DNA of 17,553 nucleotides from positions 1-17,553 of the forward strand of contig JALOSP010000006.1 in NCBI GenBank assembly GCA_025458365.1, read 5' to 3'. Below the pieces are notes generated by a model. It ran no database searches. It was not told the DNA's origin and saw only the letters and a list, made by a program, of their open reading frames with translations. The stretch is from Hyphomonadaceae bacterium (GTDB lineage: Bacteria; Pseudomonadota; Alphaproteobacteria; Caulobacterales; Aquidulcibacteraceae). How positions within the stretch are numbered: the first letter of the stretch is position 1; every line of letters begins with the position of its first letter. The position numbers and the translations under genes are program-made. Shown in pieces: positions 7,771 to 15,165 of this stretch.

Positions 7771-10700
7771 TCAGTCGTCAACCGCCGGTTCTGGCTGGAA
7801 GCCTGCGATCCGTGCATCCACCTGGCTTTGCTCTTCTGGCGTCAGCTGGGCGCGAACCCGTTCTGCCTGGCGGGCCGCCTCCTGATCGCCACCGCGCCCG
7901 GCAACTCCATACCAATAGGCGGCGTCGGCGCGCGAAGCTTCCCGTCCAAGTCCCTGCTCGGCCATGGCACCAAGATTGTATTGCGAATCTGTATTGCCGC
8001 GCCGGGCTGCCGCTGTGAAGCTCTCCTGCGCCCGGTTGTAATCGCGCGCGGCAGCCTCGCCCTCGGTGTAATAGACGCCGAGATTGTGCTGGGCCCGGCG
8101 GCTGCCAGCTGCAGCGGCGCGCTCGGTGAGGCGGCGGGCCTGGGTCAGGTCACGCGGGACGCCTTCACCACGCTCATACATTCCAGCCAGTTCGTTTTGT
8201 GCTGCAACACTGCCTGCATCGGCTGCCTGTCGCATCAGGGCGGCAGCCCCCGCAGCATCACCGGATTGCCGCCGCTGGCGGGCCTCGGTCAGCAGGGCAC
8301 CGGCATCAGCGCGTGCCGGTTGGGCGCGTGCCGGACGGTCACTGGCCGTGCTGGCAATCCGCGGCGTCGCGGCCCGGGGCGCCGGGGCGGTGGCACTGGC
8401 CTCACGGCTGGCGCGGGCCGCGGTCGAGGTGGATGTGGCAGTGCGAGCCGGCGGCTGTTGGGCGGCCCTTGCTCTGGCGGCTTGCGCGCGCGCTGCTTCC
8501 TCGCGGGAGAGCCGTTCGAGCTGTGGCGAGGGCGCGCCGGGTCGGACCGGGCGCGCCCCGGTCGCAGCTTTGGGTGCCGGCACCGTGGAGGCGCCGTCTG
8601 ATGCTGCCGCACCCGGCCGCGCAGCTTGCGCTCCTTCCAGAGGCCCGGAAGTCGCAGCCTCGCTGGGTGGCATGGTGTCTGCACCAACTGGCAGGCCAAC
8701 TGGCGGTGCTATGGCTGCGGTTGTGCCGTCCGCGGCCTCGGCAGGCCTCGCACCGGTGGCAGGATCGGCTGCAGGGCCCGCGGCCCGCGCCAGAGCTTCG
8801 GGCATCTCATCGCGCGCCGACTGATTGTTCAGGTAATTGTACCCTGCCACACCAGCGGTCAGCACCAGCCCCGCAGCCGCCACCATGCCAACCGGCGACA
8901 GGGCGGCCTTCTGCCCGCCCTGCGCTGGATCAGTCTTGCCCCTGGCGGTTTTCGCAGCAGGCTTTGCGGTCGGTTTGGCAGGCTTGCCCGCCTTTGGTTT
9001 ACGGGTCGAAGCGCGGGCTGTTGCTTCCTGCTGGGCTGCTTCGATCGCAGCGCGCCGCGCATTGCTGAGGTAGTCGGGTCCAGACTGGCGTCCCGTTGGA
9101 GGCGGGGCAACCTCATCCATCGGCCAGACTTCAATGTCCGTGTCATCGATACTTGCACCATACCCATCTTGCGGCAGAAGATCGGTGCCGAACGGGTCTG
9201 CACTGGCAGCCTCGTCGATCAGCAAGGGATCATCAAACAGGCCAGCCGGGTCCTCCAGGGGGCTTCCAGGTGCTTCAAAAGCGGCAGGCCCGCCGCGGCC
9301 GGTGTTCGCATCCGGTGTTGGAACCGGATCACCGGGGAAAGGGCTGGCGAACCCGCCTTTCCAGGCCGCTGCGGGCGCAGGCGCGGGTGCCGCCTCAGGA
9401 GCGGCGGCGAATCCGACGCGGTAGTCTGGCGGGCTGACCGTCTCTGCAAACCCGGCAATCTCGCCGGTTTCCATCGAATCGATCCGGTCAAGCAGCGTTT
9501 CGAAGCCACGGTGCAGCGGGGCAGCAACCGCCTTGGCACGGTCTTCTGCGGCTGCAATTTCGCGCTCGACAGACCGGAACCGGTCATCCAGGCGCCGCTC
9601 GGCCCGCTCTTCGGCATCGGCGATCCGCCGCGACAGGGCCTCTGCTGCCTCGGTCTGGCGGGTCTCCAGGCGCCGGATCAGGTCCTGCATCTCCTGGCTG
9701 GCGGCAGAGGCAGCGCCCCGCGCGGCTTCAACACTGCGCTGTTCGATGCCGCTGATCCGGGTTTCGAGCGATTGGCCGAGGGCCTCGATCTTGCGGCTGG
9801 TCTCCTCTGGCCCTCCGACAGCGCGCTCTTCGATCTGGGTCAGGCGTTCATCGATCGCACGGCTGATCCTCGCCACTTCCAGCTTGAAGGCCATGGCATT
9901 GTCGGGCCGGTCAGCAGTGCTCTCCAGCGTGGCAACGCGCTTGTCCAGGGTCTCGGCGATCCTGCCGACTTCCGCACCAATCCGTTCCATGGTGGCGGTG
10001 GACGATTGCTCGGCGGCATCCAGCCGCGCGGCCAGTGCCCGCGCAAGGTCGGCAAACCGGCTGTCCATCCCGGCTGCAAGACTGGTGCTGACCTCTTCAT
10101 GCAGGGCTTGGCGGGTCTGGGCCAGGTCCTCGCTGACCCGAGCGTCAAGCGCAATGACCCGCGCATCGATCCGCTGGACCTCATCGAGAACCGCAGTCAG
10201 CCGCGCGTCGCCCGCGCCGCCCTGACCGGCCTCTTCCAGAGCAGCCAGCCGTGCTGACAGCTCGATCATGGCTTCGGCAAAACGCTCGTTGACCTGATGG
10301 GCGATCGCTTCGGTGGCGGCAATCCGTTCGCCCAGCAAACCAAGGCCGCGGTCGGTTTCCTCCAGACCCTGGGTGGCGAGGGTTTCGAGCTGGTCTACCC
10401 GGGCACCGATGCTCTTGTCGGCCTCATCCTGGGCCTTTTCAAGGTCGAGCACCCGGTCTGCAAGGCTTTCCGACGCCGAAGCAAGCGCAGCGACAGACTG
10501 CTGCACCGACCCGTGCACCGAACTGACCCGGTCCAGCGTGTCGGTCTGGGCTTTCTCAAGGGCGTCCAGCCGGGTGCCGGTTTCAGGATCATCCTTCCCC
10601 GCTTGCAGGGTCCGCATGTCCCGGTCGAGCTGGGCCAGCGCACTTTCCAGCGAGCGCAACGCGGCCAGCGACTTGTGTTCGGGGTTGCTCGCCTCCATCC

Positions 10701-11280
10701 GGCGCAACCGTTCGGCCAGTGCATCCTGGGTCTGCTGGATTTCCGAAAGACCCGCATCAAGCTGCCCGATAGTGCGGCTGGTCTGCCGGTCGCGGGACTC
10801 GACGTGATTGGCCAGTTCGGCCAGCGCGCGCTCGAGCGCGGCATGACTTGGGCCGGTGTGAAGGTTTGCCGCAATCGGCAGGACGGGTGCGGGACTGCTC
10901 AAAGGGTCGAGCCTGCGTGTCAGGCTTTCCAGCACTTCCACCAGTCGCGATTGGTCCGGGCTGCCTGACGGCGCCGGGGCTTGGCCGGTGGTAGTGCCCG
11001 GGAACGGCTGCAGGCCGGCAAGGTCGCCGCGCGGGTATGTCGGGTCGAAGACCGGCTGTGCATAGCGCCTCGGCTCGTCCGGGGATGCCGCTGCAGGCTG
11101 CGTTGCAGGTTGGAGTGTCCGGTTTGCATTGCCAGTGGCGACGCGCCCGCCGTCGACTTCCGCGATCAGGCCAGAGAGCCACTCGCCGATCGGCATGCCT
11201 TCGCGGCGTGCCAGATCCTTGGCGGCTTCGCGCGCTTGCTGGCTCATGCCTTTGACGCTCCATGGCGCTTGCCGGGTCAT
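7771..11280 (-). CDS. PodJ-like polar localization factor with coiled coils and Sel1 repeats
   Basis: A 1169-residue bitopic protein. The N-terminus carries PWSVKGMSQQAREAAKDLARREGM followed by GEWLSGLI, the hallmark N-terminus of alphaproteobacterial PodJ proteins. Residues about 110-600 are long heptad-type coiled coils (repeated LDxRVxxLE-like units). Then come an acidic, proline-rich region and a Lys/Ala/Pro-rich basic stretch just before one membrane segment at about 795-815 (VGMVAAAGLVLTAGVAGY). The periplasmic part has a Pro/Ala/Thr-rich linker to about 990, then three tandem 36-residue Sel1-like repeats starting AQNELAGMYERG, AQHNLGVYYTEG and SQYNLGAMAEQG. It ends soon after, with no peptidoglycan-binding domain. 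In Caulobacter, PodJ organises one cell pole and supports pilus and holdfast assembly. The ATG at 11280 is chosen over the one at 11313 because GGGGAG lies 7 bases upstream and the family motif begins there. Confidence 0.88.
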   Translation of the reverse strand: MTRQAPWSVKGMSQQAREAAKDLARREGMPIGEWLSGLIAEVDGGRVATGNANRTLQPATQPAAASPDEPRRYAQPVFDPTYPRGDLAGLQPFPGTTTGQAPAPSGSPDQSRLVEVLESLTRRLDPLSSPAPVLPIAANLHTGPSHAALERALAELANHVESRDRQTSRTIGQLDAGLSEIQQTQDALAERLRRMEASNPEHKSLAALRSLESALAQLDRDMRTLQAGKDDPETGTRLDALEKAQTDTLDRVSSVHGSVQQSVAALASASESLADRVLDLEKAQDEADKSIGARVDQLETLATQGLEETDRGLGLLGERIAATEAIAHQVNERFAEAMIELSARLAALEEAGQGGAGDARLTAVLDEVQRIDARVIALDARVSEDLAQTRQALHEEVSTSLAAGMDSRFADLARALAARLDAAEQSSTATMERIGAEVGRIAETLDKRVATLESTADRPDNAMAFKLEVARISRAIDERLTQIEERAVGGPEETSRKIEALGQSLETRISGIEQRSVEAARGAASAASQEMQDLIRRLETRQTEAAEALSRRIADAEERAERRLDDRFRSVEREIAAAEDRAKAVAAPLHRGFETLLDRIDSMETGEIAGFAETVSPPDYRVGFAAAPEAAPAPAPAAAWKGGFASPFPGDPVPTPDANTGRGGPAAFEAPGSPLEDPAGLFDDPLLIDEAASADPFGTDLLPQDGYGASIDDTDIEVWPMDEVAPPPTGRQSGPDYLSNARRAAIEAAQQEATARASTRKPKAGKPAKPTAKPAAKTARGKTDPAQGGQKAALSPVGMVAAAGLVLTAGVAGYNYLNNQSARDEMPEALARAAGPAADPATGARPAEAADGTTAAIAPPVGLPVGADTMPPSEAATSGPLEGAQAARPGAAASDGASTVPAPKAATGARPVRPGAPSPQLERLSREEAARAQAARARAAQQPPARTATSTSTAARASREASATAPAPRAATPRIASTASDRPARAQPARADAGALLTEARQRRQSGDAAGAAALMRQAADAGSVAAQNELAGMYERGEGVPRDLTQARRLTERAAAAGSRRAQHNLGVYYTEGEAAARDYNRAQESFTAAARRGNTDSQYNLGAMAEQGLGREASRADAAYWYGVAGRGGDQEAARQAERVRAQLTPEEQSQVDARIAGFQPEPAVDD

Positions 11281-11287
11281 TGTCGAT

Positions 11288-11293
11288 CTCCCC
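11288..11293 (-). promoter_or_regulatory. Shine-Dalgarno GGGGAG for the PodJ-like gene, abutting a hairpin
   Basis: On the minus strand GGGGAG lies 7 bases before the ATG at 11280 and decides that start. Directly upstream in the mRNA, GCCGCA (11294-11299) and TGCGGC (11304-11309) form a 6-bp hairpin with a 4-base loop, so the ribosome site sits at the foot of a stem. Confidence 0.55.
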
Positions 11294-11400
11294 GCCGCAC
11301 GTCTGCGGCTCAACAGTGCCCGCTTCTGCGCTCCAGTCGTCCATGACCGGAACCAAACACCGCATTCTGGCGGGCACTACCACTCAAGACCGGCAGTCGG

Positions 11401-11415
11401 TAAAGAAGGCGTTAA
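11401..11415 (-). promoter_or_regulatory. possible CtrA-type box upstream of the podJ-like gene
   Basis: Read on the minus strand this is TTAA-N7-TTTA, a one-base departure from the CtrA consensus TTAA-N7-TTAA. It lies about 120 bases upstream of the podJ-like start. A single near-match can occur by chance, though A/T-rich words are rarer in GC-rich DNA. Confidence 0.3.
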
Positions 11416-11430
11416 TGATCGAAACCGGCG

Positions 11431-11463
11431 CTACCCGCACTCGCGGGTCGTCCCGGCGGGTAG
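11431..11463. repeat. competing inverted repeats
   Basis: CTACCCGC (11431-11438) is the exact complement of GCGGGTAG (11456-11463). Its inner part ACCCGC can pair instead with GCGGGT (11443-11448) across a 4-base loop. The two pairings exclude each other. Confidence 0.45.
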
Positions 11464-11501
11464 GCTCGGTCTTTGCGACATCTGGCGCCATCACCCCGTC
11501 G

Positions 11502-11530
11502 TTGACAGTACCATCCGGGCAGGCTCACAA
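11502..11530 (+). promoter_or_regulatory. candidate sigma-70 promoter for the kef-like gene
   Basis: A perfect -35 hexamer TTGACA (11502-11507) is followed after 17 bases by TCACAA (11525-11530), a poor -10. If used, the transcript leader would carry the two-stem element at 11588-11690. This rests on the -35 only. Confidence 0.3.
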
Positions 11531-11587
11531 CGGCAAGGCTCTGAATGACGCGGGGTTTGCTGGCCTCGTGCCTTTTGCCAGAGGCCA

Positions 11588-11690
11588 GAGCAGATTTCGT
11601 TCAGATGGCATCATCTGAACGTACTCAATCTGCTCAGAATCAGGAGTCTGGTGCGCAACTTCTTTTCCCTCGAAACGAAACGCGCACCAG
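11588..11690 (+). repeat. two-stem palindromic element in the kef-like gene leader
   Basis: Stem one is GAGCAGATT (11588-11596) with AATCTGCTC (11627-11635), plus CGTTCAGATG (11598-11607) with CATCTGAACG (11612-11621) around the loop GCAT: 19 base pairs with a small internal asymmetry. Stem two is CTGGTGCGC (11648-11656) with GCGCACCAG (11682-11690) around a 25-base loop. From memory it resembles intergenic mosaic or palindromic repeats of Hyphomicrobiales and relatives, so it may be a dispersed repeat. It could equally act as leader RNA structure. The kef-like GTG start follows 24 bases later. Confidence 0.65.
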
Positions 11691-11714
11691 GGTTTACCAG
11701 GGGGCATCCGAAGC

Positions 11715-13538
11715 GTGGCAGGACCGACAGCGATCAGCTTACTGGAAGCGCGAGAGCCACTGGTCATTCTGGTCGCTGCGGCTGTGGTCGTGCCTCTGCT
11801 GCACCGGTTGAAGATCAGCCCGGTGCTCGGCTTCATCCTGTGCGGGATCGTCCTTGGCCCATCCGTTCTCGGGGCATTTGCGAACGACTTTACAATCCTG
11901 CGCTGGCTCACCATCCAGGATCGCGAAGCAATCGCGCCAGTCGCCGAACTGGGGATCATGTTCCTGCTGTTTGCCATCGGCCTCGAGCTGTCGTTCGAGC
12001 GGTTGCTGCTGCTGCGAAAGCTGGTTTTCGGGCTCGGCAGCGTTCAGCTCATGGCCAGCGCGATCGTGCTGGGTGCCGGGATGCATCTGGTTTTCGGGCT
12101 GGATATGGTCGCGTCGGCAGTTCTGGGGCTGGCGCTGGGTCTCTCATCGACGGCTGTTGTCATCCAGACCCTGATCGAACGCGGCCAGATGGCCCGTCCG
12201 GAAGGCCGCGCGGCGTTTGGCGTCTTGCTGTTTCAGGACCTGGCGGTGGTGCCTGTGCTGTTTGGCGTATCGATGATGGCACCCGACCGGCTGGGGGCAG
12301 GGGTGGGCGGCCTCGTCCAGTCGTTGCTGGGGGCTGCGCTCGCAGTCGGCGCGGTGATCGTGATCGGGCGGGTCGGGTTGCGGCCACTGTTCCGTCAGGC
12401 AGCCCGCACCGGCAGCCCGGAAGTGTTCATGGCGCTGTGTCTGCTCGTTGTTGTCGGGATCGGGCTGATCACCGCAGCTGCGGGGCTTTCGATGGCGCTG
12501 GGCGCATTCCTGGCCGGGCTCCTGCTGGCCGAAACCGAATACCGGCGCCAGGTTGAAACCACGATCGAGCCATTCAAGGGGCTGTTGCTGGGTGTGTTTC
12601 TGGTCTCGATCGGCATGAGTGTGGATGTTGGTCAGCTCGCTGCAGCGCCATTGCCGGTGCTTGCCGCCGTCGTGGCCTTGATTGCCGTAAAGGCAGGCAT
12701 TGTGGCCATGGCCGGGCCTGTGTTTGGTGTCCGTCGGCGTGCAGCCTTGCACGCGGGGCTCGTCACCGGTCCTGGGGGCGAGTTTGCGTTCGTGGTGTTG
12801 GGGGTGGCTGTCGGCTATCGTCTGATCAGTCAGCCAGCGTCGGATTTCGCGCTGCTGGTCACAACGGTCAGCATGTGTCTGATCCCGCTTCTGGCCAGGT
12901 TTGCCGGGCGCGGCAGCGGCGCGGGCGAAAAGAAGCGCGACGATGATACCGACGAGGCAACCAGTGCCATGCTGGAAGATGCCGGCCATGTGATTGTGGC
13001 AGGCTATGGCCGTGTCGGGCGCACGGTGGTTGATCTGCTCGAGCATCACGGGGTGCGCTATGTGGCGATTGATGCCAGCCCGGACAATGCCGACCGGGCC
13101 CGCAAGGATGGCCGTCGGGTCTATTTCGGCAATGCGGCGCGGCCTGCCATGTTGAAGGCCTGCGGTCTGGACCGGGCCAGTGCGCTTGTCGTGACCATGG
13201 ATGGTGGCACAAGCGTGGATGAGGTGGTTGCCTCCGTGCACCGCGAGCGCCCGGACCTGCCGATCATCTGCCGGGCCCGCGATGCGCGCCATGCCGGACA
13301 CCTCTATGCCATGGGTGTGCGCGAAGCGGTGCCGGAGACTTTCGAGGCCAGCCTCCAACTGGGGGAGGCTCTGCTGGTAGAGGTTGGGGTTCCCATGGGC
13401 CGGGTGATTGCCACGGTTCACCAGATGCGCGCCGACTTCCGAACCGGTCTGATGGAGGCGTCCAGCAGCACATTGCCGTCAGAACGGTTGCGCGTGCTCC
13501 GCGACCGCGCGGAGTCTGGCTCGCCAAAACCGGACTGA
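11715..13538 (+). CDS. Kef-type (CPA2) cation/proton antiporter with RCK N domain
   Basis: A 607-residue inner-membrane protein that should exchange K+ or Na+ for protons. Residues 10-395 contain about 12 hydrophobic segments of the Na+/H+ exchanger fold, with the family motifs FAIGLELS (86-93), LLFQDLAVVP carrying the ion-binding aspartate (about 175), FLVSIGM and PGGEFAFV (about 353-360). A charged linker (GEKKRDDDTDEAT) leads to an RCK N domain from about 422, with the nucleotide-binding loop GYGRVG (about 430-435) and strand-ending DASPDN. There is no RCK C domain; the protein ends in a short polar tail. The GTG start is chosen from family length, with AGGGGG 10 bases upstream as a modest ribosome site. 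Symbol kefB or kefC is not assigned because glutathione-type gating residues cannot be confirmed. Confidence 0.9.
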   Translation: MAGPTAISLLEAREPLVILVAAAVVVPLLHRLKISPVLGFILCGIVLGPSVLGAFANDFTILRWLTIQDREAIAPVAELGIMFLLFAIGLELSFERLLLLRKLVFGLGSVQLMASAIVLGAGMHLVFGLDMVASAVLGLALGLSSTAVVIQTLIERGQMARPEGRAAFGVLLFQDLAVVPVLFGVSMMAPDRLGAGVGGLVQSLLGAALAVGAVIVIGRVGLRPLFRQAARTGSPEVFMALCLLVVVGIGLITAAAGLSMALGAFLAGLLLAETEYRRQVETTIEPFKGLLLGVFLVSIGMSVDVGQLAAAPLPVLAAVVALIAVKAGIVAMAGPVFGVRRRAALHAGLVTGPGGEFAFVVLGVAVGYRLISQPASDFALLVTTVSMCLIPLLARFAGRGSGAGEKKRDDDTDEATSAMLEDAGHVIVAGYGRVGRTVVDLLEHHGVRYVAIDASPDNADRARKDGRRVYFGNAARPAMLKACGLDRASALVVTMDGGTSVDEVVASVHRERPDLPIICRARDARHAGHLYAMGVREAVPETFEASLQLGEALLVEVGVPMGRVIATVHQMRADFRTGLMEASSSTLPSERLRVLRDRAESGSPKPD

Positions 13539-13562
13539 CAGACACGAACCTTTTGATTCAGA

Positions 13563-13607
13563 GCATCGTGCAGAAAGGTGGGAACCGGTTTTCTGCAAAA
13601 ACGATGC
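13563..13607. repeat. large palindromic intergenic element, possible bidirectional terminator
   Basis: GCATCGT plus GCAGAAA (13563-13576) pairs with TTTCTGC (13590-13596) and ACGATGC (13601-13607), leaving an AAAA bulge (13597-13600) and a GGTGGGAACCGGT centre. The core GGGAACCGGTTTTC and the layout match, from memory, a palindromic repeat present in many copies in Hyphomicrobiales genomes. It lies between the convergent kef-like and cyclase genes and could end transcription from both sides, although neither flank has a long T-tract. Confidence 0.7.
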
Positions 13608-13659
13608 GCAACCAAAAACACGAAAGCGGCGGGGGTTTTCAGAGAAACAGCACGACGCT

Positions 13660-14403
13660 CTACAGGCTCTGAACCCGCAATCGGCTCTTGTCGGCGTACA
13701 TTGAACCGTCAGCACGGCGCAGCGCCTCGGTTGCGGCATCCCCCGGTTGCAAGCCTGTAGCCCCCACCGAGATCCCGACCCGGAGCCGGGTCCGCTGGTG
13801 CGGGACCGCCATACGCTGGACAGCAGCGCCCAGTTCCTGGCCTTTCCGGATGGCATCGCCTTCGCCGGCCTTGGTCAGGATGACGGCAAACTCGTCGCCC
13901 CCAACCCGGCCGACCACATCGCTGTCGCGGATATTGGCCTGCAGCAGGCGCGCCACTGCACTGATCACCTGGTCACCCGCGGCGTGGCCATGACGGTCAT
14001 TGATCTGCTTGAAGCCATCAAGGTCAAAATAGAGCAGGCTGGCCTGGACCCCGAACCGCGTGCAGAAGGCAATGACCCGATCCAGCTCGCGCTCGAAAGC
14101 CCGCCGGTTGAGGACGGTCGTGAGCGGATCGCGATCAGCAAGGTCCTCGACCGCCCGAAGCCGGTCGATCAAGCCGGAGCGCTCGACTTTCAAGCTGGCG
14201 ATCTCGTCTTCCAGCGCGGCCAGCGCGCCCCGGACTGCCGGGGTCAGCTCGGCGTACGGGATCGCGACTGGTGCCTGTTCTCCGGCCCTGCGCCGGACGG
14301 TCTCGCTTGTCCTGTCAGGCATCGCCCTGCCCGACCGCCCCGGGTATGCGGCCGCGGGCGCATGGAGCGTGATGACGGTCGAGGAGCTGTCTGCCTTCTG
14401 CAT
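13660..14403 (-). CDS. diguanylate cyclase, DgcB-like (coiled coil plus GGDEF)
   Basis: A 247-residue soluble protein that should make cyclic di-GMP from GTP. Residues about 48-92 ([20 protein letters not shown] onward) form a helical, probably dimeric coiled coil. The GGDEF domain begins with [14 protein letters not shown], has the metal site FDLDG (126-130), the intact active-site motif GGDEF (168-172), and the product-inhibition site RDSD (159-162) exactly five residues before it. There are no membrane segments. The arrangement, including the VITLHAP-like N-terminus, resembles Caulobacter DgcB, a cyclase in surface-attachment control. The ATG at 14403 is chosen by similarity, with AGGA just upstream; an internal ATG at 14325 is the alternative. 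It is divergent from purE. Confidence 0.88.
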   Translation of the reverse strand: MQKADSSSTVITLHAPAAAYPGRSGRAMPDRTSETVRRRAGEQAPVAIPYAELTPAVRGALAALEDEIASLKVERSGLIDRLRAVEDLADRDPLTTVLNRRAFERELDRVIAFCTRFGVQASLLYFDLDGFKQINDRHGHAAGDQVISAVARLLQANIRDSDVVGRVGGDEFAVILTKAGEGDAIRKGQELGAAVQRMAVPHQRTRLRVGISVGATGLQPGDAATEALRRADGSMYADKSRLRVQSL

Positions 14404-14529
14404 CGTTCCTGTTACCCCTGTCCGGCCCGTCCCTGTAGCCCGGCCTCTACACCACCCATCAGTTGGAGTGGCATGTGGCAGCCCCATGAGGCACAGGTGC
14501 GGTATGGTGCAAGTGCTGAACTGCTTCCG

Positions 14530-14544
14530 TTAACGAATCGTTTG
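14530..14544 (+). promoter_or_regulatory. weak CtrA-like half-site pair with an internal GANTC
   Basis: TTAA-N7-TTTG matches the CtrA consensus at 6 of 8 positions, 127 bases from the cyclase start and 112 from the purE start. GAATC in the spacer is a potential CcrM methylation site. This is very tentative. Confidence 0.2.
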
Positions 14545-14644
14545 CACACTGGCTTGTCCGGCTTGGCTGGGGACTGTTTCAATCGACCTGTGTTTCGCGT
14601 ATGTCGCCCGGCAGATACCAGAGTTTCGGCTGGTGAAGGCGTGT

Positions 14645-14650
14645 GGGAGG
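14645..14650 (+). promoter_or_regulatory. purE: Shine-Dalgarno GGGAGG deciding the purE TTG start
   Basis: GGGAGG ends 5 bases before the TTG at 14656. It lies downstream of the alternative GTG at 14641 and so favours TTG. Confidence 0.55.
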
Positions 14651-14655
14651 CAGGG

Positions 14656-15165
14656 TTGAGCGAGCAATTGGGCGCCGATGGCGCTGCTCCGTTGGTCGGG
14701 GTGATCATGGGTTCCACATCAGACTGGGACACCATGCGCGAGGCAGCAGACGTGCTCGAAGCGCTGGGCGTTGCGCACGAGTGCAAGGTGGTGTCAGCCC
14801 ACCGCACGCCCGATCGCATGGTGGCTTATGCCCGTGGCGCCCGCGATCGGGGTCTCCAGATCATCATCGCAGGCGCGGGCGGTGCGGCCCATTTGCCCGG
14901 CATGGTGGCCGCTTTGACTCCGCTGCCGGTTCTCGGTGTGCCGGTGCGTTCGTCAATGCTGAGCGGCAACGACAGCCTCCTGTCGATTGTCCAGATGCCC
15001 AAGGGCGTGCCGGTCGGCACATTGGCCATCGGCCCGGCGGGCGCGGCCAATGCCGGCTTGCTGGCGGCCTCGATCCTCGCCCTGCATGATCCGGCTCTGG
15101 CCGGGCGGCTGGATGCCTGGCGCGCGGCGCAGACCGCGGCAGTGGCTGACAGGCCTGATCTGTGA
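14656..15165 (+). CDS. purE: N5-carboxyaminoimidazole ribonucleotide mutase (PurE, class I)
   Basis: A 169-residue cytoplasmic enzyme of de novo purine synthesis. It converts N5-CAIR, made by PurK, to CAIR. Diagnostic motifs are [13 protein letters not shown] (phosphate-binding loop, 15-27), [11 protein letters not shown] with the catalytic histidine at about 49, [17 protein letters not shown] (about 72-88), and the [20 protein letters not shown] region (about 103-122). Length is normal for class I PurE. The TTG start is supported by GGGAGG 5 bases upstream, with a slightly longer GTG start at 14641 as the alternative. The stop overlaps the purK start by 4 bases (GTGA), as expected for a coupled pair of pathway partners. 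Confidence 0.96.
   Translation: MSEQLGADGAAPLVGVIMGSTSDWDTMREAADVLEALGVAHECKVVSAHRTPDRMVAYARGARDRGLQIIIAGAGGAAHLPGMVAALTPLPVLGVPVRSSMLSGNDSLLSIVQMPKGVPVGTLAIGPAGAANAGLLAASILALHDPALAGRLDAWRAAQTAAVADRPDL

Larger units (their letters stand above)
11281..11714. other. 434-base divergent intergenic region between podJ-like and kef-like genes
   Basis: No convincing gene lies here. It must hold the promoters of both divergent genes. It contains a 6-bp hairpin beside the podJ-like ribosome site (11294-11309), a TAAA-N7-TTAA pair (11401-11415), competing inverted repeats (11431-11463), a perfect TTGACA (11502-11507), and a two-stem element (11588-11690) ending 24 bases before the kef-like start. Confidence 0.7.
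14404..14655. other. 252-base divergent region between cyclase and purE
   Basis: No gene is supported here. The region must hold the promoters of both neighbours. The only motif I see is TTAA-N7-TTTG at 14530-14544, whose spacer contains a GAATC (GANTC) site at 14535-14539. I see no purine-type riboswitch fold and no clear -35/-10 pair. Confidence 0.5.

Noticed and set aside
8626..10257. 543-residue open frame on the plus strand opposite the PodJ-like gene
   Set aside because: It is antisense to the coiled-coil coding region. High GC in the third codon position keeps the opposite frame open, and its Arg/Gly/Ser-rich translation resembles no family.
11262..11618. 118-residue plus-strand open frame in the podJ-kef intergenic region
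   Set aside because: It crosses the podJ-like start and several hairpins, has no ribosome site, and its Ser/Thr/Arg-rich translation matches nothing I know.
12144..13421. 425-residue open frame on the minus strand opposite the kef-like gene
   Set aside because: It is a shadow of a clear antiporter. The translation is rich in His, Gln and Arg with no recognisable domain.
13747..14655. Long upstream extension of the purE frame
   Set aside because: PurE homology begins near 14690. The extension is antisense to the GGDEF gene, and a good ribosome site marks the TTG at 14656.
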